Assembly: GCA_016208305.1 (NCBI GenBank)
Contig: JACQYI010000022.1
Location: 124,001 to 188,000, forward strand
Source: Oscillatoriophycideae cyanobacterium NC_groundwater_1537_Pr4_S-0.65um_50_18
GTDB lineage: Bacteria; Cyanobacteriota; Cyanobacteriia; Elainellales; Elainellaceae
Direction: 5' to 3'
Length of the DNA: 64,000 nt
Positions 17,204 through 25,784 of this stretch are shown piece by piece. The notes beneath the pieces are model-generated. The model did not search any database. It was not told the origin of the DNA and worked only from the letters and a program-made list of their open reading frames with translations. Numbering within the stretch: position 1 is the first letter of the stretch; every line of letters starts with the position of its first letter. The position numbers and the translations under genes were made by a program.

Positions 17204-17204
17204 G

Positions 17205-18194
17205 ATGGATTCTATTCCCATCATTACGGTTGAAAACCTGAGCAAGGTTTATCCCGTTGCCGTCAAGCAGCCCGGACTTAAGGGCACCTTGACCCACTTT
17301 TTTCACCGCACCTATCGCTCAGTTCCGGCAGTTCAGTCGATTACCTGCCAGATCGAGGCGGGCGAGGTTGTGGGTTTTTTGGGAGCTAACGGAGCCGGAA
17401 AAACCACGACGCTAAAAATGCTGACGGGCTTGATCCATCCTTCGAGCGGACGAGTGCGGGTGGCAGGGCATGACCCCTTTCGACGAGAGCCTGCTTTTCT
17501 AGAAAAAATTACGCTGGTGATGGGGCAAAAACAGCAGCTAATTTGGGATTTGCCCACCTTGGATTCACTTCGGATCAATGCGGCAGTGTATGGCCTAGAC
17601 GATCGCGAGTTTCGGCAGCGCGTGGGCGAACTGAGCGAGATGCTGTTGCTAGGCGATAAGCTGAATCAGCCTGTACGCAAGCTGTCTCTGGGTGAGCGGA
17701 TGAAAGCCGAATTTCTGGCCGCGCTGATTCACCGCCCGAAGGTGCTGTTTTTAGACGAGCCGACCTTAGGGCTAGATGTCAATGCCCAAGTCAGCGTGCG
17801 GGAGTTTCTGCGGGAGTATAACCAGCGCTATCAGGCCACTATTTTGTTAACTAGCCATTACATGGCGGATATTACAGCACTTTGCAAACGGGTGCTCGTG
17901 ATTCGGGAAGGGCAGATGATCTACGATGGTGGCCTAGATAGTCTGCTAGAGCGGTTTTCTCCTAGCCGTGAGGTCACGGTAGAGCTAACCCACGGGCGAT
18001 CGCTGCAAGAACTCCAGCCCTATGGTGAGCTAATCTCTGTTGAGGGTTGCGTGGCTCGGTTTCTGGTGCCGCAAGAAAAGCTCACCCAGACGCTTTCGCG
18101 CATCTTGGCTGATCTAGATATTGCTGATCTCAAAGTGACTGAGCCGCCGATCGAAGAGGTGATTGGTCAGGTCTTCCGCGCTGGAGCGGCCTAG
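17205..18194 (+). CDS. ABC-2 type exporter, ATP-binding subunit
   Basis: A 329-residue protein from ATG 17205; the frame is open 12 codons further up, inside the LOG gene, but this ATG fits both the domain start (VENLSKVYPV) and the tight junction. Walker A is GANGAGKTT, the signature is LSLGERMKAE (LSxGE variant), Walker B is VLFLDEPTLG, and the H-loop is LLTSHYM. A C-terminal 80-residue extension follows. The type belongs to the exporters with ABC-2 permeases encoded downstream. The substrate is unknown; the permease next door is its partner. Confidence 0.9.
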   Translation: MDSIPIITVENLSKVYPVAVKQPGLKGTLTHFFHRTYRSVPAVQSITCQIEAGEVVGFLGANGAGKTTTLKMLTGLIHPSSGRVRVAGHDPFRREPAFLEKITLVMGQKQQLIWDLPTLDSLRINAAVYGLDDREFRQRVGELSEMLLLGDKLNQPVRKLSLGERMKAEFLAALIHRPKVLFLDEPTLGLDVNAQVSVREFLREYNQRYQATILLTSHYMADITALCKRVLVIREGQMIYDGGLDSLLERFSPSREVTVELTHGRSLQELQPYGELISVEGCVARFLVPQEKLTQTLSRILADLDIADLKVTEPPIEEVIGQVFRAGAA

Positions 18195-18256
18195 AGGAGA
18201 CTTAACCCGTTTCAGCCGTCAATTAAGCCCTGTTGAATAGAGGCACTCGCCCCGTT

Positions 18257-19045
18257 ATGAACCGCATTTTGACCACTGCCAAAGCGCTGCTTTCGGTTTA
18301 CTACGCCTATATGCTGGAGTATCGGGCAGAGCTGTTTTTCTGGGTGCTATCTGGCAGTCTGCCGATTATTTTGATGGGGGTTTGGACTGAAGCAGCGCAA
18401 GGTGGGGGCTTTGGGCTATCGCCGCTCGATTTTATCCGCTACTTTATTGCGGTGTTTTTTGTGCGTCAGTTCAGTATTGTCTGGGTCATTTGGGAGTTTG
18501 AGCGAGAGATTGTGGAAGGCAAACTTTCCTTTAGGCTGTTGCAGCCGCTTGATCCAGGTTGGCATCATTTTGCGTCGCATGTGGCTGAACGGTTTGCTCG
18601 GCTGCCCTTTGCCGCTCTGCTAATGGCGCTTTTCTTTTGGCTCTACCCGCAGGCAGTTTGGCTTCCGAGCTTGTCTAGTACTTTGCTCTGCATCCTGGCC
18701 GTGGTGCTGGCGTTTATTTTGCGGTTCGTGTCGCAATACACCTTTGCCATGATGGCCTTTTGGATTGAGCGTGCCAATGCGATCGAGTCTTTCTGGTTTT
18801 TGTTCTATCTGTTTTTGTCAGGGCTGATCGCTCCCCTAGAGGTGTTTCCGCCGATCGTCCGTCAGATTGTGCTCTGGACTCCTTTCCCTTATCTGATTAA
18901 TTTTCCCGCTAGTCTTTTGGTTGGCTTGCCTGTCAACGTCACCCAAGGCTTTCTGGCGATGCTGAGCTGGATTGGGCTATTTTTTGTGTTGAATCGGTGG
19001 TTGTGGCGGAAAGGATTGAAGCAGTATTCAGGCATGGGTGCCTAG
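18257..19045 (+). CDS. ABC-2 family transporter permease
   Basis: A 262-residue integral membrane protein with six predicted spans (for example FFWVLSGSLPIILMGVW, FFWLYPQAVW, TLLCILAVVLAFIL, FWFLFYLFLSGLIAPLEVF, AMLSWIGLFFVLNRWLW). The LEYRAELFFW start, FEREIVEGKLSFRLLQPLDP loop and SGLIAPLEVFP segment are typical of the ABC2_membrane_6 group. The start is ATG 18257; a TTG eight codons earlier is possible. In many genomes such operons encode two different permeases; only one is present here. Confidence 0.85.
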   Translation: MNRILTTAKALLSVYYAYMLEYRAELFFWVLSGSLPIILMGVWTEAAQGGGFGLSPLDFIRYFIAVFFVRQFSIVWVIWEFEREIVEGKLSFRLLQPLDPGWHHFASHVAERFARLPFAALLMALFFWLYPQAVWLPSLSSTLLCILAVVLAFILRFVSQYTFAMMAFWIERANAIESFWFLFYLFLSGLIAPLEVFPPIVRQIVLWTPFPYLINFPASLLVGLPVNVTQGFLAMLSWIGLFFVLNRWLWRKGLKQYSGMGA

Positions 19046-19076
19046 CTAAACCGTGTCTAGCCACATCCCAAGCAAA

Positions 19077-19631
19077 CTATGAGCCGGGATAATAAACCAT
19101 CCAAGTTGGGGGATATTTCCGATCGCTCAATCCCTGAGTCTTGATGTGAACATGATCGGTTTCAACCTTTACCACCTCCCAGATGGCTTGCAGCTCGGCT
19201 GCCGTGAGCTGCGCCTTGGCAATTAAAACCACGCGATCGCCTTGCTTGAGAGAGACAGATTTTGGTTGCGCGGCTGGCTGGAGGACGGGCTTGGATTCCG
19301 GGCTTTCTGCTTCAGGATGTTTGACTAGAGGAGGCTGAGATAGGGCTTCAGGTGGGCGAGCCGATCGAATCTGTTTTAGGCGCGTCCTGACGACCTCTGG
19401 CGTGGCATCCCAAACTTGCCGCTTTTGAGCTGGGGTCAATCGTTCCAGTAGCGCCAGATCTTCAGCCGAATCTATCACAGTCAGCATATCTAGCACCGTG
19501 TTGAGACTGGAATCGTCTAATAACTGAGACTCTGAATCCGACGGATCTTCTGAATGACTCGGCTCCGGAGGATCAGGCGGTTTGGGCTGGACATCCTGAG
19601 GAGGTGGCATAGTCCGGGTAGAGAGAGGCAT
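19077..19631 (-). CDS. Hypothetical protein with proline-rich N-terminus
   Basis: A 184-residue protein I do not recognise. Residues 1-35 are Pro/Ser/Asp-rich and likely disordered. Residues 40-95 are helical (LNTVLDMLTVIDSAEDLALL; LTPAQKRQVWDATPEVVRTRL). Residues 100-125 form a second Pro-rich linker. The last 55 residues look like a small beta domain (GDRVVLIAKAQL; AIWEVVKVETDHVHIKTQG; YPPTWMVYYPG). It ends 32 bp from the permease gene stop, tail to tail. Confidence 0.6.
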   Translation of the reverse strand: MPLSTRTMPPPQDVQPKPPDPPEPSHSEDPSDSESQLLDDSSLNTVLDMLTVIDSAEDLALLERLTPAQKRQVWDATPEVVRTRLKQIRSARPPEALSQPPLVKHPEAESPESKPVLQPAAQPKSVSLKQGDRVVLIAKAQLTAAELQAIWEVVKVETDHVHIKTQGLSDRKYPPTWMVYYPGS

Positions 19632-19786
19632 AAGCGATCGGCGTTGGCAGCCTGCGAGACAAACAATTGCTGCCTTCTTTCTCTATTGTCGATCGCCCCT
19701 CCCAGATTGCCCACTCTCAGCCGTTAGGATTGCAAATTAATTAACCTGTACTAGTTTTTTGAACGGCGTGAATCCACTTCAGCGAT

Positions 19787-20500
19787 CTAGGGCTGGGGTA
19801 GATAGTAAACAGGGCGGCTTGGCAACACAGGCATCCGGAGCGTGCCAGCCAAGACCTGATTTGTGAGCAAATTATGGGTGCGATCGGCGGTAGATGCCCA
19901 GAGTGAGTTTAGAACTCGAACAATCTCCTGTTCGTCCAAATCGCCTTCATAGCTAAATTCGATAAAAGTGTCGCCGCCAAAGGTTTCAAACCGATATTCA
20001 ACAATCCCATATTCTTCTTCTAGTTCATCCTCTGCGTATTCGTCATCATATTCGTCTTCGTCTTCGTCATCATATTCATCATTTATACCTTGCCACTGAG
20101 AGAGTGAGGAGTAGCCAGGTTGAGGATATGGAGAGTAGGCAGGTTGTCCCCAGTAGGGCTGAACGATCGTATAAGGACTGAGGCTTGCCTCTATTGAAGT
20201 ATTCCAGCCCGCTTGACTATCCCAACCCGCTTGGCTATTCCAGTCATCGCCGTCTTGCACCACAGACCTATAGGTATGGGTTTGCGACAATTCGTAACGT
20301 TCACGCCTAAGATCGCTTTGGGAGCCGTTTTTGAAATAGCTTTTAGAAGACATTGGTGGAGGCGCAGATCTCGTCCGTGAAATTGCCCGCGTTGCCTGCC
20401 TGCCGGAAGAGGGCGATCGCCCTGGAGCAGGTCTTGAACGAGCTGGGACACCAAAAAACAGACGATAGAGGGCGATCGCGAGTTTACGAAGAAGGGTCAT
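19787..20500 (-). CDS. Hypothetical protein with Asp/Glu-rich stretch
   Basis: A 237-residue protein without a recognised domain. It has a short hydrophobic basic N-terminus (LLRKLAIALYRLFFG), a Ser/Arg/Pro-rich segment (residues 18-70), a Tyr/Pro/Gln-rich part with repeated SQAGWDSQAGW, then a highly acidic run (about 140-163, mostly D, E and Y) and a C-terminal folded-looking part (YRFETFGGDTFIEFSYEGDL; EIVRVLNSLWASTADRTHN). The coding quality is supported by length and HIP1-rich codon use like its neighbours. Function unknown. Confidence 0.55.
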   Translation of the reverse strand: MTLLRKLAIALYRLFFGVPARSRPAPGRSPSSGRQATRAISRTRSAPPPMSSKSYFKNGSQSDLRRERYELSQTHTYRSVVQDGDDWNSQAGWDSQAGWNTSIEASLSPYTIVQPYWGQPAYSPYPQPGYSSLSQWQGINDEYDDEDEDEYDDEYAEDELEEEYGIVEYRFETFGGDTFIEFSYEGDLDEQEIVRVLNSLWASTADRTHNLLTNQVLAGTLRMPVLPSRPVYYLPQP

Positions 20501-20560
20501 TGGTTTTGAATTTTGGAGCGCCTGCGGGCTAATGGGCAGTCGGCTAATTTTATGCGAGTT

Positions 20561-22882
20561 TTAGGCCGATGAACTGCGCTGTTCAGGTTGTTGTAGAGAC
20601 TTTGACAGGCGATCGATCTCTCTCTCCGTCAGTTTGTATAGCTCGTATACATGATGATCAATGGCTGCTTCTAAACGCGCTATCTCTGCTCGGATAGCGT
20701 CTGGGTTAGGCGGAAGGAGATCGAGCTGATCTTGCAGCAAGAGGCGATCGCTCACCCAGTCTATGATCTGCTCATAGCTCTGGCGATCGGCTGCGTTAGT
20801 GAAATCAGGTATCCACAGAGGCAACTGCCGTAGCTGAGGTGTGCCAACTCTCAGATAGCCTCCCTGGAGACAGTTTCCGGCAAAACAGCGCTGAAAATAC
20901 AGGCTCAACAGACGGCTGTTGAGCAAGCCTAAGAGATAGCGCAAATCTAGGAGCGGACTCGCCCGAATCACAGAAGTTGATTTGCCCGCCAACACTGAAC
21001 CGATCGCATCTAGCCCACATTCCAGCACTTGAGAGAGACCCGCCACAATAATTTTGGGTTGCTGAGCCTGCTGTTTGCGCTGAGGAGACAAATGCACTCT
21101 GCGGGAGGCAGCCAGAATCGGATGCTGATAGACTTGCCCCAAGTAGCGCAGCGGCTTTTTGCCCCACAAAAAGCAGTAGCGATCGATCGTGCCGCTGTTA
21201 ACGAGCTTCAAATCTTCAGGAGCGATCGTGGCGCTGTCTTGTATCCAAGGCTGAAGGGCGTATGCCTCAGCCACGGTGGCGGCTCCGGTCACTTGAACCC
21301 TGTCTCCGAGGTCGCCAAGGGCTGGCAGGCTTTTCTGAATGCGATCGATCCAGGCCAGCGGCTCTCCGGTCACGCCCATTTGCCAGGGCTGCGAGGTGCA
21401 ATTGAGCAAGAGCCGACCTGTTGCGCCTACTTGGTCTAAGCTTTGCATCCGCTCATAGGCGATCGATTTTGGTGGTGTCACGGCACTCGGCGCATCGCGT
21501 TTCTGAGCCACATACACCAAGGGATAGACTGCCGCCCGAAAGGCAGCCACGCCAGAATAGTCGCGAATGGACAAGAGATCCGCTTGCTGCATGAGGAGCG
21601 ATCGCGCCCCGGCTGCGTAATTTGCCGAAGCCAGCTTGTTAGGCACAACTAAGCTTGTTAATCCGCCCGGTTTGCAAAGTGCCAAGGCTTTTTCGATAAA
21701 CACACAGAAGAGATCCCAGTTGCCAGCAGCCGTCTGGTATCGGGCTGTACAATAGCGTCGCCAGTCGGGCAGATGGGTGGTCATGCCTTCTGAGTCCAGG
21801 TAGGGCGGATTGCCAATCACCAAATCAAACCCACCCGATCGCAAAATTTCTGGAAAAGCCTGATGCCAGTCGAGCGGGCGATCGCGTTCTGCATTCAACC
21901 CCTTGCCATAGGGTTTCGAGGCAGCAGAATCTAGCGCATCCAGATCGGGCGCAATTAAGGCATTGCCGCACTGAATGTTTTGGCTGAGATCGGGGACAGG
22001 AGTGCGATCGGACGAACTTCCTCGCAGCAGCAGATATAGCCCTAGCTTCGTCATCTCGACGGCCTGTAGATCAAGATCAACGCCAAAGATGTGGGTGAGC
22101 AAAAGCCGCTCTCGCTCTGGGCGCGTCAGATACCACTGCCCGTCTTCGCCTCGCTCAATTGGAGAAAGGCGATCGGCACTTGAGCGATCGCGTTCCCAGA
22201 AATCGGCCTCCAGACTGTACATTCGCAAATGCCAATCCAGCAGAAATTGGTAGGCAGAAATCAAAAAAGCGCCACATCCGCAGCTCGGATCAAGCAAGGT
22301 CACAGGCGAGGGAGAAGGCACAGATAGGAGCTTCCCTAGCGTCATCTGCAACATATAGCTGACGATCGCCTCAGGCGTATAGTAAGCGCCTGCCGATTTG
22401 CGGCTGTGCATCGGCTTCGATTTAGGAGAATTGGGGAGGGCTACAGCACGGTTTCCCAACACCTCTTCGGCTAAAAGCGTTTCGTGAACCTGTCCCAAAA
22501 CTGCGCTCGAAAGACTCTGGCTCGTTGCACAAGCCGCTAAACTGTCAATCATCCGGCTCAGCAGAGGATCGGGCAGGTGAATCAGATCCAGCTCAGAGAG
22601 TTGACCCCAAGGCATTTGCGTCATTTGCCAAAGCTGCTTGAGCCAACCCAGCACAGCATCTTGCGGTAGTCTCCTTAGTTGACCTGCCTCCCACAGTCCA
22701 TGCTGCTCCCAGAGGCAAAGTGCCAAAACGCGCAAAATGAGCGATCGCGCCAAACTGCTGTTTTGCACTGCGCCAGGTTGCGCTTCAGAGGAGTTTTCAG
22801 AGGCGACACTGGATGCAGTATTGAGCTGAGAAACGATCGCCCGGTGCCAAGACAGCGCCAGTTTTGGCAGGTCAGCTTTCAT
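20561..22882 (-). CDS. Eco57I-like adenine-specific DNA methyltransferase
   Basis: A 773-residue class I SAM-dependent methylase. Residues 1-160 form an N-terminal helical region. AGAYYTPEAIVSYML begins near 164. SAM motif I is LLDPSCGCGAFL (about 196-207). Catalytic motif IV is NPPY (358-361, in FDLVIGNPPYLD), which marks N6-adenine (or N4-cytosine) methylation. The C-terminal 250 residues (from about 520) resemble a TaqI/Eco57I-type target-recognition region. No PD-(D/E)xK or HNH motif is visible in the chain, so it is either an orphan methylase or works with a separate nuclease. Its ATG overlaps the stop of the SRAP gene (ATGA), which implies translational coupling. Confidence 0.85.
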   Translation of the reverse strand: MKADLPKLALSWHRAIVSQLNTASSVASENSSEAQPGAVQNSSLARSLILRVLALCLWEQHGLWEAGQLRRLPQDAVLGWLKQLWQMTQMPWGQLSELDLIHLPDPLLSRMIDSLAACATSQSLSSAVLGQVHETLLAEEVLGNRAVALPNSPKSKPMHSRKSAGAYYTPEAIVSYMLQMTLGKLLSVPSPSPVTLLDPSCGCGAFLISAYQFLLDWHLRMYSLEADFWERDRSSADRLSPIERGEDGQWYLTRPERERLLLTHIFGVDLDLQAVEMTKLGLYLLLRGSSSDRTPVPDLSQNIQCGNALIAPDLDALDSAASKPYGKGLNAERDRPLDWHQAFPEILRSGGFDLVIGNPPYLDSEGMTTHLPDWRRYCTARYQTAAGNWDLFCVFIEKALALCKPGGLTSLVVPNKLASANYAAGARSLLMQQADLLSIRDYSGVAAFRAAVYPLVYVAQKRDAPSAVTPPKSIAYERMQSLDQVGATGRLLLNCTSQPWQMGVTGEPLAWIDRIQKSLPALGDLGDRVQVTGAATVAEAYALQPWIQDSATIAPEDLKLVNSGTIDRYCFLWGKKPLRYLGQVYQHPILAASRRVHLSPQRKQQAQQPKIIVAGLSQVLECGLDAIGSVLAGKSTSVIRASPLLDLRYLLGLLNSRLLSLYFQRCFAGNCLQGGYLRVGTPQLRQLPLWIPDFTNAADRQSYEQIIDWVSDRLLLQDQLDLLPPNPDAIRAEIARLEAAIDHHVYELYKLTEREIDRLSKSLQQPEQRSSSA

Positions 22883-23601
22883 CGAGAATTCTGAGTGGGA
22901 GCTGGATCGTCATTTGCCATGTCAGAAGGGTTGACCTCCAGAGGCGCAATACAATCTGGCGTTTCATGCTGGGGATTGTTAACCTGGGTACTCACCGGAT
23001 AGGCGATCATTTCAGCCGCTGCATAGGGGCGCAGTAAGTTCTGGAGGCGATCGCCACTGCTCTGCGGATCGAGCCAGGCGTCGTAATCTTGGGGTGCAAG
23101 GATCACGGGCATGCGATCGTGAACGGGACGCATTAGCTCATTGGCTGCCGTGGTGATTACCGTGCAAGATTCAGTTTCGCTGCCATCAGCACTTTGCCAA
23201 TGCTCCCACAATCCAGCAAAGCCAAAAGGTTGATGATCCTGTAGAGAGAAGTGCATCGGCTGCTTGCCCTTTGCCAGTTTTTTCCACTCATAAAATCCGT
23301 CTGCCAGCACCAGACAACGCCGCCGCTTGAACGCAGACCGAAACGAAGGCTTTTCACTCAAGGTTTCAGCTCTAGCGTTGATCATCTTTGCCCCTATCTT
23401 GGGATCTTTTGCCCAGGATGGAATTAGACCCCAAGTGAAATGGGTGAGCTGCCGTTCTGCTTTTTCTTCAGAAGAACGAACGGCCATCACGGGCTGAGTT
23501 GGGGCAATGTTGTATCGAGGCGCAAACATGGAAGGGATCGGCAGGTTGAGGGAATGGGCAATCGCATCAGGTGATTGGGTCAGGGTAAATCTGCCACACA
23601 T
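22879..23601 (-). CDS. SRAP/YedK family protein (abasic-site crosslinker)
   Basis: A 240-residue protein beginning MCGRFTLTQS. Cys2 is the catalytic residue that forms a thiazolidine crosslink with abasic sites in single-stranded DNA. Other active-site positions are present: Asn75 (MINARAET), Glu105 (GFYEWKK) and His161 (VHDRMPVIL), as in E. coli YedK (HMCES family). The last 45 residues continue beyond the usual fold. The gene overlaps the methylase gene by four bases and follows the Fe-S nuclease gene at 29 bp, so all three probably share a transcript. Confidence 0.93.
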   Translation of the reverse strand: MCGRFTLTQSPDAIAHSLNLPIPSMFAPRYNIAPTQPVMAVRSSEEKAERQLTHFTWGLIPSWAKDPKIGAKMINARAETLSEKPSFRSAFKRRRCLVLADGFYEWKKLAKGKQPMHFSLQDHQPFGFAGLWEHWQSADGSETESCTVITTAANELMRPVHDRMPVILAPQDYDAWLDPQSSGDRLQNLLRPYAAAEMIAYPVSTQVNNPQHETPDCIAPLEVNPSDMANDDPAPTQNSR

Positions 23602-23630
23602 GACTAAAGCCCTCTCTAAGAATCGATGCT

Positions 23631-24425
23631 TTAAATACTCAGCACCAATTGTAGACCCGCTTCGGGTTTGGCATCCTCTGGCAAAGGGTCAGGCTCGGCG
23701 CGCATCGCAGGACAATATCTGGCGTAGGCACAGCGATCGCACTGTCCACCGGGAAAAGGCAGCCAGCGCTGATCTTGACGCAGCTCTACTGCTAGATCGC
23801 TAATCACGGCTTCTACCCGTTGCCGATGCTCGACGCTGGCTGGGAAGCAAATCTTTTCACCAGTGCGTAAATACAGCAAGCTCAACTGTTTGAGGTTTTT
23901 CTGATAGCGCTGCTCTAGCGCCAGATAATATAGCCCAATCTGCAAATCGACTTCATCCGATTCCATCGCATCGACTTCTTTGGCAGATTTGTAGTCGATT
24001 AGCTCTAGCCCATCGCCTAGATAATCGAGGCGATCGTACCGCCCTGACAAGACGAACTCCAAATTCTCGGTACGCAACGTTCCCTGGATCTTGCCCTCGA
24101 CCGCTACAGGCTTCCGCATGGCGGACTGATTGGCAATGTAGGCGTAGTAATAGCGCCGCAAAATCCCCCGACCCTCGTTAATTTGGGTACTGGTAAGGTC
24201 TTTGGTCTGCTGACCCCAGCAATATTCAATCCAGTCCATCCGAGGAATTGGGTCTTGGTAATGCCAATCTTGGTAAATTTGCGCTAAGGCTTGGTGTAGA
24301 GAAGTTCCCAAGACAGCAGAGCCATAGAATGCGGCACCTTCTACCTTACGCTCATATCGGAAGTAATAAGCACGCGGGCAGCGATAGTAGCTTTGAAGCT
24401 TAGCAGCAGACAAGAAATAAGGCAT
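23631..24425 (-). CDS. PD-(D/E)xK nuclease with Fe-S cluster (Cas4/RecB-like)
   Basis: A 264-residue protein. Cys16 (YRCPRAYYF) pairs with a C-terminal CDRCAYARYC (Cys229, 232, 238), the four-Cys cluster of Cas4, AddB and related nucleases. The nuclease core shows His44 (TSLHQAL), Asp131 (GRYDRLD), Asp144 and Lys146 (IDYKSAK), and the QIGLYY motif near 162. In the family it acts as an exonuclease on DNA ends. There is no CRISPR array or other cas gene nearby. Stand-alone versions are common in cyanobacteria, so this may be a repair enzyme; its neighbours also suggest DNA modification or repair. Confidence 0.87.
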   Translation of the reverse strand: MPYFLSAAKLQSYYRCPRAYYFRYERKVEGAAFYGSAVLGTSLHQALAQIYQDWHYQDPIPRMDWIEYCWGQQTKDLTSTQINEGRGILRRYYYAYIANQSAMRKPVAVEGKIQGTLRTENLEFVLSGRYDRLDYLGDGLELIDYKSAKEVDAMESDEVDLQIGLYYLALEQRYQKNLKQLSLLYLRTGEKICFPASVEHRQRVEAVISDLAVELRQDQRWLPFPGGQCDRCAYARYCPAMRAEPDPLPEDAKPEAGLQLVLSI

Positions 24426-24695
24426 AGTCTCTGAACCCGGCGATTGACTTCTGGAGCCATCCCCTGTTTAGAGATGCACCCACAGATACAAGATCTGCGG
24501 GTGCGGTCTGTCGGGCATGACGCTACTATCATGCCACTAGATATAGGATTCGGCTAGGTTCTTTTGTATTAATTTTCCCTATATGTAGCGTAGGGGGGCA
24601 AAGTCAGTCTTTTGACGTAGACAAAACTAGGCGCAGGAGGCAGTCGCGCCTCCCATCACTGGACGCCATGATAGCTTGATTTACTTAACTGGCTC

Positions 24696-24896
24696 TTAAA
24701 CGTTAGTAATTTGATGCCCTGCTGCAACGATGAGTTGCTTAAAGGTCGTTTCAGAAGCTTGGGATTCGACAGTCACAGTTTTTGCATCTAAGTCAATGTC
24801 TACTTTTGCTTCAGGTTCAGAGGTGAGAATAGTTTCTCTAAGCGATTTTGCTGCTTCAGAGGTGCTTAAGGTAGGGACATGGAGTTTAAGAGCCAT
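24696..24896 (-). CDS. HMA-like (heavy-metal-associated fold) protein lacking the CxxC site
   Basis: A 66-residue protein: LHVPTLSTSEAAKSLRETIL, then PEAKVDIDLDAKTVTVESQA and an AAGH end. The pattern follows small cyanobacterial HMA proteins (ferredoxin-like fold, with P-SMVCSGCAD in the metal loop), but the metal loop reads TLSTSEAAK with no cysteine at all. It can therefore not bind copper or zinc in the usual way. It may be a scaffold or a decayed paralogue. Confidence 0.7.
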   Translation of the reverse strand: MALKLHVPTLSTSEAAKSLRETILTSEPEAKVDIDLDAKTVTVESQASETTFKQLIVAAGHQITNV

Positions 24897-25085
24897 ATTT
24901 CGTTTAACAATGAAATTCCAAGCTCATCATCGGACTTTGCCTGAAGCGGCGCATTTGGCTACAGGCAGAGTTTTAAGTCATCTTTTGGGGGAGAAAGTGA
25001 CAGGTGATGGCGTGTTGGTCATGGGTGATTAACCCTACCTTCGTGTGGTTAAAGAGCCAAACAGAATCGGTTGGGACCACTCCAT

Positions 25086-25334
25086 ATGGATGCTCGTCGT
25101 TGGATGCTAGAGCAAGTTTTGGCAGTTCAATCAGAGGTGGATACAGCGGCGCGATCGCTCAGTAAGCCAGAAATTAGCCTGATTAACGGTGAAGAATTGA
25201 CACGGATTGAGGAGTTAATTGCAGCAAATACCTATCCTGAAAAGTGGGATGGGACAGAACACCGAGGTGATGAGTGGCTTCCTGATATATTGCCTGATGG
25301 GAGCATTCAACCACTGCTATTCGATCAGATTTAA
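25086..25334 (+). CDS. Hypothetical small protein
   Basis: An 82-residue frame from ATG 25086 (MDARRWMLEQVLAVQSEVD), mildly acidic and mostly helical, ending PDGSIQPLLFDQI. A TTG five codons earlier is an alternative. No family is recognised. It lies in the AT-richer accessory stretch beside other small genes. Coding status is plausible from amino-acid composition but not proven. Confidence 0.35.
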   Translation: MDARRWMLEQVLAVQSEVDTAARSLSKPEISLINGEELTRIEELIAANTYPEKWDGTEHRGDEWLPDILPDGSIQPLLFDQI

Positions 25335-25384
25335 TCTCAGCAGTAAGAGCATGAGTAAATGTGTTACTCCTACTGCTGACACTA

Positions 25385-25630
25385 CTAATCGATCTGAATT
25401 GCTCGACTAACAACACTTATAACTTCATTGGAATTTCTGAAAGGGACTGGACGACTCCATTCACTTCCGGAAATGATGTTGTACCTGTGGAGTAGCCCAA
25501 CCATGCGATCAACGGCTCTACGAGTGCCCGTTAAAATCATCTTCACGGGTTCCTCACAGGGAGAAGATTGGCTCGTATCACCTTCAGGCGGTTGACCAGC
25601 ATCACTTGAAGAATTTCTGTCAATGAACAT
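25385..25630 (-). CDS. Small conserved protein of unknown function
   Basis: An 81-residue protein. The first 30 residues are Ser/Glu-rich and variable; the rest (MILTGTRRAVDRMVGLLH, then GSEWSRPVPF and a NEVISVVSRAI end) matches a short motif I know as recurring in multi-copy small proteins of filamentous cyanobacteria, with a form near MILTGTRRAVDRMIHLLH. Function unknown. It is divergent from the XRE gene and shares an upstream region with candidate operators. Confidence 0.6.
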   Translation of the reverse strand: MFIDRNSSSDAGQPPEGDTSQSSPCEEPVKMILTGTRRAVDRMVGLLHRYNIISGSEWSRPVPFRNSNEVISVVSRAIQID

Positions 25631-25658
25631 TTCAAATACTCCTGAACGAAAAGAAAAC

Positions 25659-25723
25659 TGTCACATCAAATTGTCACAGTCCATTTAGTCTCTATATAGG
25701 CTATCACAGTCCAATTGGACTGT
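25659..25723. promoter_or_regulatory. Candidate operator cluster between divergent genes
   Basis: A perfect 18-bp palindrome ACAGTCCAATTGGACTGT lies at 25706-25723. The half-site TCACAGTCCA also occurs at 25674-25683 and 25704-25713, 30 bp apart, and TGTCACA occurs at 25659-25665 and 25672-25678. The cluster lies between the small minus-strand gene (start 25630) and the XRE gene (start 25785), which is where an autoregulated XRE protein would bind. Confidence 0.6.
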
Positions 25724-25784
25724 ATACGGAGATGCAAAGCTCTGACACGATTGATCATGCTTGGAGCAAACCGTGTAAGAGGCT

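Noticed and set aside
23631-24425. Cas4 of a CRISPR system
   Set aside because: The nuclease has the Cas4-like Fe-S and PD-(D/E)xK motifs, but there is no repeat-spacer array or other cas gene anywhere in the window.
24910-25032. Short plus-strand frame MKFQAHHRTLPEAAHLATGR... (40 codons)
   Set aside because: No family recognised, no ribosome site, and very close to the divergent HMA-like gene; it may be a gene remnant but cannot be supported.
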